From Luminiphilus sp. (GTDB taxonomy: Bacteria; Pseudomonadota; Gammaproteobacteria; Pseudomonadales; Halieaceae), in NCBI GenBank assembly GCA_024638905.1, contig JAHEJH010000037.1, forward strand, positions 1 through 8,251: 8,251 nt of DNA. Reading direction: 5' to 3'. Made by a program: the position numbers and the translations under genes. The notes below the pieces were generated by a model. That model was given only the letters and a program-made list of their open reading frames with translations, searched no databases and had not been told where the DNA came from. Positions 1 through 5,913 of the stretch are shown here, one piece after another. The first letter of the stretch is position 1. The number at the start of each line of letters is the position of its first letter.

Positions 1-385
1 GCACCTCGCCCGCTGTTGCCAGCGCCGCCGCAACAAGGTTTTTAGTGGTGGTTTTGCCCGCGCTACCGGTGATGGCGATCACATCGCCCTCAAATGTCTG
101 CCGCTTAAGACAGCCAAAGCGGCCGGAGGCCTGCAGGACGTCGGCGACCACTAACTGGGGTGACAAACCCTCTAGCTTGCGCTCAGTAAGGAGCGCTGAT
201 GCCCCTGCCGCCAACGCCTGGGGAGCAAAATCATGACCATCGACTCGCTGACCCGACAGCGCAGCAAACAGGTCCCCGGCCTTCACCTCGCGACTGTCTA
301 TTGATAAATTTTGGAGCGCAACGGATTCACCCACCAGCTGTCCGCCGGTTTCGTCAGCCAAGGCCTGCAGTGCAATGGCGGACAT
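1..385 (-). CDS. murF: MurF, UDP-MurNAc-tripeptide--D-alanyl-D-alanine ligase (5' part only)
   Basis: MurF is the cytoplasmic ATP-dependent ligase that adds D-Ala-D-Ala to UDP-MurNAc-tripeptide, the last soluble step of the precursor. Only the first 128 codons are here; the gene continues beyond base 1. Seen: the N-terminal uridine-binding domain (residues ~1-100, including NLSIDSREVKAGDLFAALSG at 26-45, typical of Mur ligases) and the start of the ATPase domain with the P-loop ITGSAGKTTT at 105-114. The ATG at 385-383 overlaps the murE stop by one base (TGATG), and a GAGG lies about 12 bases upstream, so translation is probably coupled to murE. The GS-x-GKTTTK form of the P-loop fits MurF better than MurC, MurD or MurE. 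The central and C-terminal domains cannot be checked here. Confidence 0.95.
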   Translation of the reverse strand, partial: MSAIALQALADETGGQLVGESVALQNLSIDSREVKAGDLFAALSGQRVDGHDFAPQALAAGASALLTERKLEGLSPQLVVADVLQASGRFGCLKRQTFEGDVIAITGSAGKTTTKNLVAAALATAGEV

Positions 386-1827
386 CAGGCTGCCTGCCTC
401 TGCTGCAGGTGCTGGGCGGCACGCTCGGCATCACTAAACGGCAAGCGCACGCCATCAATTTCCTGATAGGTCTCATGCCCTTTACCCGCAATCAGTACGG
501 TGTCACCCACCTTGGCCTCGGCAATCGCCAGCGCAATCGCGGCAGCCCGGTCAGCCTCGACAATCGGTGAGCCATCACAACCCAGCAAAATATCGTCGAT
601 GATGGCTTCGGGAGATTCTGAGCGGGGGTTGTCACTGGTCACGATCACACGGTCCGCAAAGCGACACGCAATGGTCCCCATCTCCGCGCGCTTGCCGGGA
701 TCGCGGTCACCGCCGCAACCGAACAACACCCAGAGTGCGCCGGCGTTATCGGTTTCTTTTACTGCACAAATGGCGCGTTCCAGTGCATCCGGAGTGTGGG
801 CGTAGTCCACGATGACACGGACGTCAGTCCCGTCACCCACCGCTTGCAGTCGCCCTACCACTGGCTCCAGCGCCTCAGCCGCGGCAAGCGCCTCCGAGAA
901 GTCGACGCCCAGCGACAATATTGCAGCCAGAGATGCCCCGACATTGAAGGCATTGAAACGACCGCTCAGCGCCGTTCGCAGGCGACCGTCGCCCCAGGGT
1001 GTCTTCAGTTTGAGTACCAGCGGTATGGCCTGCACCACTTCAATGCTGATCTCCGCGTTGGCGCTGCCGGTCGAGACGCCAAAGCCACCCGACTGCCAAA
1101 CATCGGCGTGGGCGACTACCGCCTCATCGTCTGCGTTGTAAATGCGACTGGCCGGCTCAAACTCCCGGAATAATTTCAGCTTTGCTTCGCAGTAAGCGTC
1201 CATCGAATGGTGGTAATCCAGATGGTCCCGGGACAAATTGGTAAACACGCCAACGTCAATCGCTAATCCATCCAGTCGCCCCTGATCGAGCGCGTGACTG
1301 GAGGCCTCAAGCGCCACACACTCGACCCCGTGATCACGCCATTGCCGCAGCTGACGGTGGAGTGCGAGGCAGTCGGGCGTGGTGTTGCGCGTCTCGGTGG
1401 GCTGTTGATCGAGCCGCATGCCCAGCGTGCCGACTGTCCCGGTCTTGCGCCCCGTGCGTCGCAACATCTGCGCCGTTAAATCGACAACCGATGTCTTGCC
1501 ATTGGTGCCCGTAGCCGCGACTACTTTGAGATCACCGGAAGGCGACCCATAGAGCCGATTTGCCAGTGCGCCCAGTTCACCCTTGAGGCCTGAAATCGGG
1601 ATCACCTTCGCATCATCTTGGTGAAGCTCCCGACCGGGTTCCATCAGCACCGCCACAGCGCCAGCCGCCAACGCGGGCTCGATAAAATCCCGACCATCGT
1701 GCTCAGCGCCCGGTAGCGCAACAAACACATCGCCCGGCGCCAGTGTCCGCGTGTCGAGGGTCAAGTTGTGCACCATCACGTCGGGTGCGGCGGGCTCGTT
1801 GATGAGCGTGCGCAGATTCATACTCAC
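385..1827 (-). CDS. murE: MurE, UDP-MurNAc-L-Ala-D-Glu--meso-diaminopimelate ligase
   Basis: MurE adds the third stem-peptide residue in the cytoplasm, using ATP. Seen in 480 residues (family about 480-500): N-terminal UDP-binding domain (~1-95), P-loop ATGTNGKTS at 105-113, NTTPD at 148-152, EASSHALDQGRL at 174-185, the YCEAKLKLF segment at 212-220 whose Lys216 should be the carbamylated lysine, DYAHTPDAL at 341-349, GCGGDRDPGKR at 370-380 and GKGHETYQ at 448-455. DNPR at 399-402 is the signature of enzymes that select meso-diaminopimelate rather than lysine. The start is GTG at 1827, overlapping the ftsI stop as GTGA; a GGGGG run ends 6 bases upstream of it. An ATG two codons inside (1821) is the alternative, but would leave the SD 12 bases away. 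The 3' end overlaps murF by one base. Complete and ordinary. Confidence 0.97.
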   Translation of the reverse strand: MSMNLRTLINEPAAPDVMVHNLTLDTRTLAPGDVFVALPGAEHDGRDFIEPALAAGAVAVLMEPGRELHQDDAKVIPISGLKGELGALANRLYGSPSGDLKVVAATGTNGKTSVVDLTAQMLRRTGRKTGTVGTLGMRLDQQPTETRNTTPDCLALHRQLRQWRDHGVECVALEASSHALDQGRLDGLAIDVGVFTNLSRDHLDYHHSMDAYCEAKLKLFREFEPASRIYNADDEAVVAHADVWQSGGFGVSTGSANAEISIEVVQAIPLVLKLKTPWGDGRLRTALSGRFNAFNVGASLAAILSLGVDFSEALAAAEALEPVVGRLQAVGDGTDVRVIVDYAHTPDALERAICAVKETDNAGALWVLFGCGGDRDPGKRAEMGTIACRFADRVIVTSDNPRSESPEAIIDDILLGCDGSPIVEADRAAAIALAIAEAKVGDTVLIAGKGHETYQEIDGVRLPFSDAERAAQHLQQRQAA

Positions 1828-3551
1828 TGTCGACCCCCAGAGGCGGCAAGTAACGCCCCCAGCTCTGATTGGTCGGGCTTGGCATTGCGAATGCGCAGCA
1901 CCTCCTCGGTAATGCGCGAGTAGACCGGCGCTGCCGCCAATCCGCCGCCGTAGTGATCACCACGAGGCTGGTCGATGAGAATCGCCGTGACGTAACGCGG
2001 TGCGCTCATGGGCGCTACACCGACGAACAGTGCGACATACTGGTCATCAAGGTAGCCGCCGGCGCCCACCTTGTGCACCGTTCCTGTTTTGCCACCCACG
2101 GAAAACCCGGGCACCTGAGCCAGCGTGGCCGTGCCGCCCTGTTCCGTAACACGATCCAGCACCTCGAGTACGTCTCGCGCAACCTCCGGTTCAATCACCT
2201 GCTGGCCGGCGGGCAGCACATCGGGATCCTGACGCAGCAGCGTGAGCGGTCGTCGTATGCCATCGTTTGCCAAAATGGCATAGGCGCGTGCTAGCTGAAT
2301 CGGTGTCGCCGTCAGGCCATAACCAAAGGCAAGCGTAACTTTTTCAATGTCGCTCCAGCGCGCCAAGTCCGGCAATTGGCCGGCGCGCTCACCGGGAAAG
2401 CCGGTGCCGGTCGACTCGCCCAAGCCGAAGCGATACAGAACATCCAAAATGGCCTCGTGTCCCACCGCCTGCGCGATTTTGGTGACGCCCACCTGACTGG
2501 ATTTTTCGATGACTGTTGATACCGAAATCTCGCCATAATTCCGCGGATCGTGGAGCATCTTGGAGCCCACCCGGATCCGCCCCGGCGCCGTATCGACGAT
2601 ACTGTCGATATGAAACTGACCGCTTTCCAGAGCCGCCACCAGCGTCAAGGTTTTAATGGTGGAGCCCGGTTCGTAGGCATCCGTCAACGCACGGTTGCGC
2701 GCGCCGCTGAAGTCCAGCGCCTCACGGCTGTTGGGGTTGAACACGGGATAGTTGCTGACGGCAAGCACCTCCCCGGTCCAGGCATCGAGCGTGATCGCTG
2801 AACCCGCGGTCGCGCCGGTTTCCTTCATTGCGCGCTGAAGCTCACGGTGTTGGGCGTACTGCAGACGCAGATCGAGGCTCAGGGCAAGCGCCTTACCCGG
2901 GCGAGGCTCCTCTGTCACCCCGAAATCGCGTACCGCATCCCCGTGCAGGTCTTTGATGAATCGTTTTTTACCTGGGACACCCTGAAGCCAGTCTTCAAAT
3001 GCCAGCTCGACACCCGCAATGCCGTGCCCGTCAACATTGGTCAACCCCAGCAGCTGCGCGGTGACCTCTCCTGCCGGGTAGTAACGTCGGTACTCGCGCT
3101 CTCCGCGCACACCCGGAAAGTTCTCTCGCAATACTTGCCGGGCAAATTCCGGCGTTTGATGCCGCGCGAGATACATAAATTGCTTGTCGCCATAAAATCG
3201 CAACTTGTCACGGAGTGCCGCCGCATCGAGGGAGAGCCGTTCCGCAAGATCGTCAAGGCGCGGGCTGTCCTTCAGTTGTTGCGGGTTCGCCCACAATGAG
3301 ACCACAGGGGAGCTGACCGCCAGCGGTGTACCATTGCGGTCCTCGATCAAACCCCGATAAACCGGTATCTCCGCAGTGCGAACGGTTCGCAAAGCGCCCT
3401 GCTCGCGCAGAAAGACCGCGCCCTGCCCTCCATCGGTGACCTGCAGGAGAATCAGCCGCCCCACCAATGTGGCCGCCAATGCAGTGAGACCAAAACAGAT
3501 CACCACAAAGCGCCAGCGCGGCAATCGGTATGCCTGCTTTGCGCGCGTCAT
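1824..3551 (-). CDS. ftsI: FtsI (PBP3), septal peptidoglycan D,D-transpeptidase
   Basis: FtsI is the division-specific class B penicillin-binding protein that cross-links septal peptidoglycan as partner of FtsW, anchored in the inner membrane with a periplasmic catalytic domain. Seen in 575 residues: short basic cytoplasmic tail, one membrane segment (~14-38), a pedestal domain (~50-220) with RGLIEDRNGTPLA at 66-78, then the transpeptidase domain. The active-site motif STIK is at 297-300 in YEPGSTIK, and KTGT at 488-491. The second motif reads SSQ at 351-353 where the family normally has Ser-X-Asn (SSN in E. coli); the codon (2493-2495, CAG) was checked. No PASTA domains. The start ATG at 3551 overlaps the ftsL stop as ATGA, with an AGGT about 9 bases upstream inside ftsL; the stop overlaps the murE GTG start. 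Position after ftsL is diagnostic of the dcw cluster and separates it from the elongation enzyme PBP2. Confidence 0.97.
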   Translation of the reverse strand: MTRAKQAYRLPRWRFVVICFGLTALAATLVGRLILLQVTDGGQGAVFLREQGALRTVRTAEIPVYRGLIEDRNGTPLAVSSPVVSLWANPQQLKDSPRLDDLAERLSLDAAALRDKLRFYGDKQFMYLARHQTPEFARQVLRENFPGVRGEREYRRYYPAGEVTAQLLGLTNVDGHGIAGVELAFEDWLQGVPGKKRFIKDLHGDAVRDFGVTEEPRPGKALALSLDLRLQYAQHRELQRAMKETGATAGSAITLDAWTGEVLAVSNYPVFNPNSREALDFSGARNRALTDAYEPGSTIKTLTLVAALESGQFHIDSIVDTAPGRIRVGSKMLHDPRNYGEISVSTVIEKSSQVGVTKIAQAVGHEAILDVLYRFGLGESTGTGFPGERAGQLPDLARWSDIEKVTLAFGYGLTATPIQLARAYAILANDGIRRPLTLLRQDPDVLPAGQQVIEPEVARDVLEVLDRVTEQGGTATLAQVPGFSVGGKTGTVHKVGAGGYLDDQYVALFVGVAPMSAPRYVTAILIDQPRGDHYGGGLAAAPVYSRITEEVLRIRNAKPDQSELGALLAASGGRQ

Positions 3552-3829
3552 TCCTCGATGACCTGTGACAGGCTGAGATCGGGCACCTGCATGGAGAGTG
3601 TCTCGGACGCAATCTGACTAATGCGATGCGGTGCCGCCCAGGTATTGACCTCCAGCAACAAGCGCGTGTATTGCTCCTGTAATTCCCAGCGCCGCAGCTC
3701 AAGATCCTGAAGCTGAGCATAACCTTCGCGAACATGATGAGTGCTCGCCACCACGGCAAGCGCCGAAACGAGAAGGCCAGCGCTCAAAAGCACAATGGTG
3801 GCTGAGGGTGAGAGGGGTAGCTGGCTCAC
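3548..3829 (-). CDS. ftsL: FtsL, divisome bitopic membrane protein
   Basis: FtsL forms a complex with FtsB and FtsQ at the septum and activates FtsWI; it is a small single-pass inner-membrane protein. Seen in 93 residues: a short cytoplasmic tail, one hydrophobic segment at ~11-29 (TIVLLSAGLLVSALAVVAS), then a periplasmic heptad-rich helix (~32-60, LQDLELRRWELQEQYTRLL) expected to form a coiled coil, followed by the conserved LLLEVNTWAAPHRISQIA stretch at 57-74 and a short C-terminal tail. Length fits the family. The start is GTG at 3829, overlapping the rsmH stop as GTGA; a GGAG lies 8 bases upstream within rsmH and supports this start. It ends by overlapping ftsI as ATGA. FtsL proteins diverge quickly, so the identification rests on topology, the TWA/I--IA region and position between rsmH and ftsI. 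Confidence 0.94.
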   Translation of the reverse strand: MSQLPLSPSATIVLLSAGLLVSALAVVASTHHVREGYAQLQDLELRRWELQEQYTRLLLEVNTWAAPHRISQIASETLSMQVPDLSLSQVIEE

Positions 3830-4743
3830 GGCAAACGCTCCGCCACGCGCATGATCGCTGACCGGGCGCGGGGATTGTCAGAGACCTCGTTCTCTGATGG
3901 CATCACTGCCTTACCCACTTGGCGCAAAGATCCCCGATGCGCTTCATACTGAACAGGCACACCGGGAGGTAGCTGTTCGCCGCGCGCGGCCTGCCTGATA
4001 AAACGTTTGACGATCCGGTCTTCCAGAGAATGGAAGCTAATCACCACCATCCTGCCACCCGGCGCCAGTGCCAGCACAATGGCCTCCAGCACCTCGCGCA
4101 GTGCATCCAGCTCGCCGTTGACGTGCAAGCGAATCGCCTGAAAACTCCTGGTCGCGGGGTGCTTGTTGGGCTCCCACTTGGGATTGGCCGTCGAGACGAT
4201 CTCAGCCAGTTGAGCCGTGCGCTCAATCTGCTCGGTCGACCGGGCCTGCACGATGGCCGCGGCAATACGGCGCGCAAACCGCTCTTCCCCCAACTCACGC
4301 AGCACTTGCGCCAACTCGGCCTCATCTACCGCGGACAACCACTCTGCAGCTGACCTGCCCGCCTCAGGATTCATCCGCATATCAAGAGGCCCATCGTGAC
4401 TAAAGCTAAAACCGCGCTCAGGGTCATCCAGCTGAGGCGATGACACCCCAAGATCCAGCAGCACGCCCTGCACGCTGGCAGGTGCAATGTGATTGCCCAA
4501 ATCGCGAAAATTGGCTGCCTGAAACCGAAAGCGCGAATCCTGATCAGCGAGGCCTTCAGCGACCGCGGACGCCGCGGGATCCTGATCAAAAGCGGCTAAA
4601 GTCCCCAGAGGTGAAAGGGCATCGAGGATTCGGGTGCTGTGCCCACCCCGTCCAAACGTGCCATCCACGTATGCGCCATCCGCCGATACCATCAGTGCCG
4701 CAATTGCCTCCTCAAGCAGAACCGGTCGATGTGCCCGGTCCAT
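3826..4743 (-). CDS. rsmH: RsmH (MraW), 16S rRNA (cytosine1402-N4)-methyltransferase
   Basis: RsmH uses S-adenosylmethionine to methylate N4 of C1402 in the 16S rRNA decoding centre. Seen in 305 residues (E. coli 313): SAM-binding motif DGTFGRGGHS at 27-36, FDQDP at 52-56, LLDLGVSSPQLD at 95-106, GFSFSHDGPLDMRM at 111-124, HPATRSFQAIRLHVNGEL at 195-212, ISFHSLEDRIVKRF at 235-248 and NPRARSAIMR at 290-299. RsmI, encoded at 5914-6774 in this window, modifies the ribose of the same nucleotide. The start chosen is ATG at 4743, giving the family-typical MDRAHRPVLLEEAI; it overlaps the mraZ stop by one base (TGATG). No good SD is close to it (nearest GGAG about 20 bases up), so coupling to mraZ translation is likely. 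A longer reading frame starting at 4839 only adds 32 non-homologous residues lying over mraZ. Confidence 0.97.
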   Translation of the reverse strand: MDRAHRPVLLEEAIAALMVSADGAYVDGTFGRGGHSTRILDALSPLGTLAAFDQDPAASAVAEGLADQDSRFRFQAANFRDLGNHIAPASVQGVLLDLGVSSPQLDDPERGFSFSHDGPLDMRMNPEAGRSAAEWLSAVDEAELAQVLRELGEERFARRIAAAIVQARSTEQIERTAQLAEIVSTANPKWEPNKHPATRSFQAIRLHVNGELDALREVLEAIVLALAPGGRMVVISFHSLEDRIVKRFIRQAARGEQLPPGVPVQYEAHRGSLRQVGKAVMPSENEVSDNPRARSAIMRVAERLP

Positions 4744-5195
4744 CAAAGTTTGAGCTGCATCAGCTCCGCTGGGAGCTCCCCAGTTGAATCCGTGGACAGG
4801 GCAGCAGCGCACTCCTGCTGCCACAAATCCTCCGACCACAGTTCAAGCTTGTTGCCCTGCCCAACCAGCACCGCACGCTTTTCGAGCTGCGCGTATTCAC
4901 GCAGCGCCGGCGGCACGAGCACCCGCCCGCTGCCGTCCAACTGGAGGTCACTGGCATAGCCCAGTACCAATCTCTGGAATCGTTTCACTGCGGGATTGAG
5001 AGCCGGTAGTGCCTGCACGTCGCGCTCGATGCGCTCCCACTCGGGCAAGGGATAAAGCGTGAGGCAAGAGGTCTGTGTATCAACGGTCAGCACAATGTGG
5101 CCGTCACCCAGCACCGACAGCAGCTCGCGCTGCCGCGAGGGCACCGCCATGCGGCCCTTGGCATCCAGATTGATGTGCTGTACCCCACGAAACAT
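4743..5195 (-). CDS. mraZ: MraZ, transcriptional regulator of the dcw operon
   Basis: MraZ is a ring-forming DNA-binding protein of the AbrB/SpoVT-like double-psi barrel type that in E. coli represses the promoter of its own operon. Seen in 150 residues (family about 140-155): two tandem MraZ repeats, each with the D-x-x-x-R signature, DAKGR at 11-15 and DGSGR at 87-91, plus FRGVQHINLD at 2-11 and LVGQGNKLELW at 110-120, all typical. The ATG at 5195 gives the standard MFRG N-terminus. No strong Shine-Dalgarno precedes it (a GGAAG lies about 17 bases away), so translation may be weak on purpose. The expected binding repeats sit over the promoter at 5245-5298, consistent with autoregulation. 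The stop overlaps the rsmH start by one base. First gene of the operon. Confidence 0.97.
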   Translation of the reverse strand: MFRGVQHINLDAKGRMAVPSRQRELLSVLGDGHIVLTVDTQTSCLTLYPLPEWERIERDVQALPALNPAVKRFQRLVLGYASDLQLDGSGRVLVPPALREYAQLEKRAVLVGQGNKLELWSEDLWQQECAAALSTDSTGELPAELMQLKL

Positions 5196-5244
5196 AGCGT
5201 CACGCCCACAGACTTCCGCTTATCACCACAAAATGGAATTTTTT

Positions 5245-5279
5245 TCCCACTTTGCGCCACTTTTCGCCACTATACGCCC
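5245..5279 (-). promoter_or_regulatory. MraZ operator: direct repeats with 10-bp period
   Basis: Read on the minus strand there are four five-base units, each followed by a five-base spacer: GGGCG (5279-5275), TGGCG (5269-5265), TGGCG (5259-5255) and TGGGA (5249-5245). Two of them sit in the longer form AAAGTGG. In E. coli MraZ binds TGGGN repeats spaced by 5 nt; a similar AAAGTG-type repeat is known in mycoplasmas. The repeats cover the promoter spacer, the -10 and the expected transcription start, so bound MraZ would block polymerase. The first unit is degenerate and may not count. Confidence 0.85.
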
Positions 5280-5298
5280 GGCCGGTAAGGAGGGTCAA
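5269..5298 (-). promoter_or_regulatory. Sigma70-type promoter of mraZ / dcw operon
   Basis: On the minus strand a -35 TTGACC (5298-5293) is followed after 18 bases by a -10 TATAGT (5274-5269). Each hexamer differs from consensus at one position. The expected start of transcription is near 5262, giving a leader of about 66 bases before the mraZ ATG. The -10 is flanked by and overlaps the MraZ repeats. No other promoter of similar quality was seen between rnpB and mraZ. Confidence 0.75.
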
Positions 5299-5481
5299 CG
5301 ACCTACATGGAAAAAAACGTGGGTTTTCAGTGCCTTACAGGGTCGGATAAGGTGAGATATGCCGTCAAACAGCCATCTGGAAACCTTCACCAAAACAGCT
5401 TTTTAACCAGAGTTACAAGGTTTAGCCTTAAGTTATATGCCAGAAAGGTCTTAAAATATTATTTTGAATCTGAAAAGATCT
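5299..5481. other. Non-coding spacer between rnpB terminators and dcw promoter
   Basis: No gene is supported here; open frames crossing it are short and lack family features. The part from about 5395 to 5486 is clearly richer in A+T than its flanks and contains a near-perfect AT palindrome at 5453-5465 (arms AAAATA and TATTTT around one base). Nearer the promoter, CCTTA (5333-5337) and TAAGG (5348-5352) form a spaced inverted repeat that could bind a dimeric regulator, with no evidence beyond its shape. Confidence 0.6.
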
Positions 5482-5504
5482 AAAAACCCGGCGGATTGCG
5501 CCAG
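5482..5504 (-). terminator. Rho-independent terminator downstream of rnpB
   Basis: Read on the minus strand: stem CTGGCG / CGCCGG (six pairs including one G-U), loop CAATC, then GTTTTT. This is a canonical intrinsic terminator shape and lies about 37-60 bases beyond the mature 3' end of rnpB, before the dcw promoter. Confidence 0.7.
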
Positions 5505-5519
5505 TAAATGGGGAAGGAA

Positions 5520-5537
5520 GCCCCCCTGACGGGGGGC
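5520..5537 (-). terminator. GC-rich hairpin directly after rnpB
   Basis: On the minus strand GCCCCCC, loop GTCA, GGGGGGC: seven GC pairs beginning four bases after the P1 helix of rnpB. The tail (TTCCTTCCCC) is pyrimidine-rich but has few T residues, so it may be a weak terminator backed up by the hairpin at 5482-5504, or a barrier that stops 3' exonuclease trimming of the precursor. Confidence 0.65.
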
Positions 5538-5540
5538 ATA

Positions 5541-5877
5541 GCGAGTTAGTCGATAAGCCGGGTTCTGTCGTGGACGATCATTCATCTGCGACGAACGTCA
5601 CCGTTCGCCTCAAGCGACCTACCCGAATCCGCCGAGGGTCACGGCATCAGATTCCTATTTGGTCTTGCTCCGGGCGGGGTTTACCATCGCCACGGTTGTT
5701 ACCAACCGCGCGGTGCGCTCTTACCGCACCTTTTCACCCTTACCTGCGAACAGGCGGTTTCCTTTCTGCTGCACTTTCCGTGGACTCGCGCCCCCCAGGC
5801 GTTACCTGGCGCCCTGACCCGTTGGAGCCCGGACTTTCCTCTGCCGCGACGCGACAGCGATCGTCTGACCAACTCGC
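5541..5877 (-). ncRNA. rnpB: RNase P RNA (bacterial class A)
   Basis: This is the catalytic RNA that removes 5' leaders from tRNA precursors together with the RnpA protein. Hallmarks on the minus strand: GAGGAAAGTCCGGGCTCC (5841-5824, the P4 and core strand), GGTAAGGGTGAAA and GGTGCGGTAAGAGCGCACC (P11/P12 area), GGTAAACCCC, GGAGCAAGACCAAATAGG, CGGGTAGGTCGCTTGAGG and the 3' ACAGAACCCGGCTTATCG. The ends are set by helix P1: GCGAGTTGGTC (5877-5867) pairs with GACTAACTCGC (5551-5541), eleven pairs with one G-U. The length of about 337 nt is shorter than E. coli (377), partly because helix P3 is a small hairpin (5857-5841). The P15/P16 element (5654-5625) lacks an obvious GGU. The gene lies between rsmI and mraZ on the same strand and has its own promoter and terminators. 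Confidence 0.97.
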
Positions 5878-5882
5878 GCACG

Positions 5883-5911
5883 AGCCTACCTAGATCAGCG
5901 AGGGCCTGCAA
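5883..5911 (-). promoter_or_regulatory. Probable rnpB promoter
   Basis: On the minus strand TTGCAG (5911-5906) and TAGGCT (5888-5883) are separated by 17 bases, and the -10 ends five bases before the P1 5' end at 5877. The spacing is ideal; the -10 is a weak match. The upstream end lies just beside the rsmI stop codon. A second TAGGCT (5916-5911) overlaps that stop. Position relative to the RNA 5' end is the main support. Confidence 0.55.
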
Positions 5912-5913
5912 GC

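Noticed and set aside
196..570. Plus-strand frames antisense to murF/murE, for example 199-570 and 500-805
   Set aside because: Shadows of the Mur ligases, whose motifs and overlapping start/stop arrangement are clear.
2847..3299. 150-codon plus-strand frame antisense to ftsI
   Set aside because: Shadow of a well-supported conserved gene, no recognisable domain or upstream signals.
3253..3759. 168-codon minus-strand frame across the ftsL/ftsI junction
   Set aside because: It runs in another frame over ftsL and the ftsI N-terminus, both well supported; composition is rich in Arg, Cys and Ser as expected of a shadow frame in GC-rich DNA.
3826..4839. Longer rsmH frame starting at 4839
   Set aside because: The extra 32 residues overlap mraZ, resemble no RsmH N-terminus, and the family start MDRAHRPVLLEEAI begins exactly at 4743 where the mraZ stop overlaps.
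5059..5355. Plus-strand frame antisense to the mraZ start and promoter
   Set aside because: Overlaps mraZ, operator and promoter; no SD or protein family features.
5453..5465. AT palindrome AAAATA-T-TATTTT as a protein-binding site
   Set aside because: Short and simple in composition within an AT-rich spacer; no specific known site is matched, so it is only mentioned in the spacer entry.
5570..5893. Plus-strand 107-codon frame and minus-strand 70-codon frame (5699-5911) over rnpB
   Set aside because: They lie on conserved structural RNA sequence; the coding potential is incidental.
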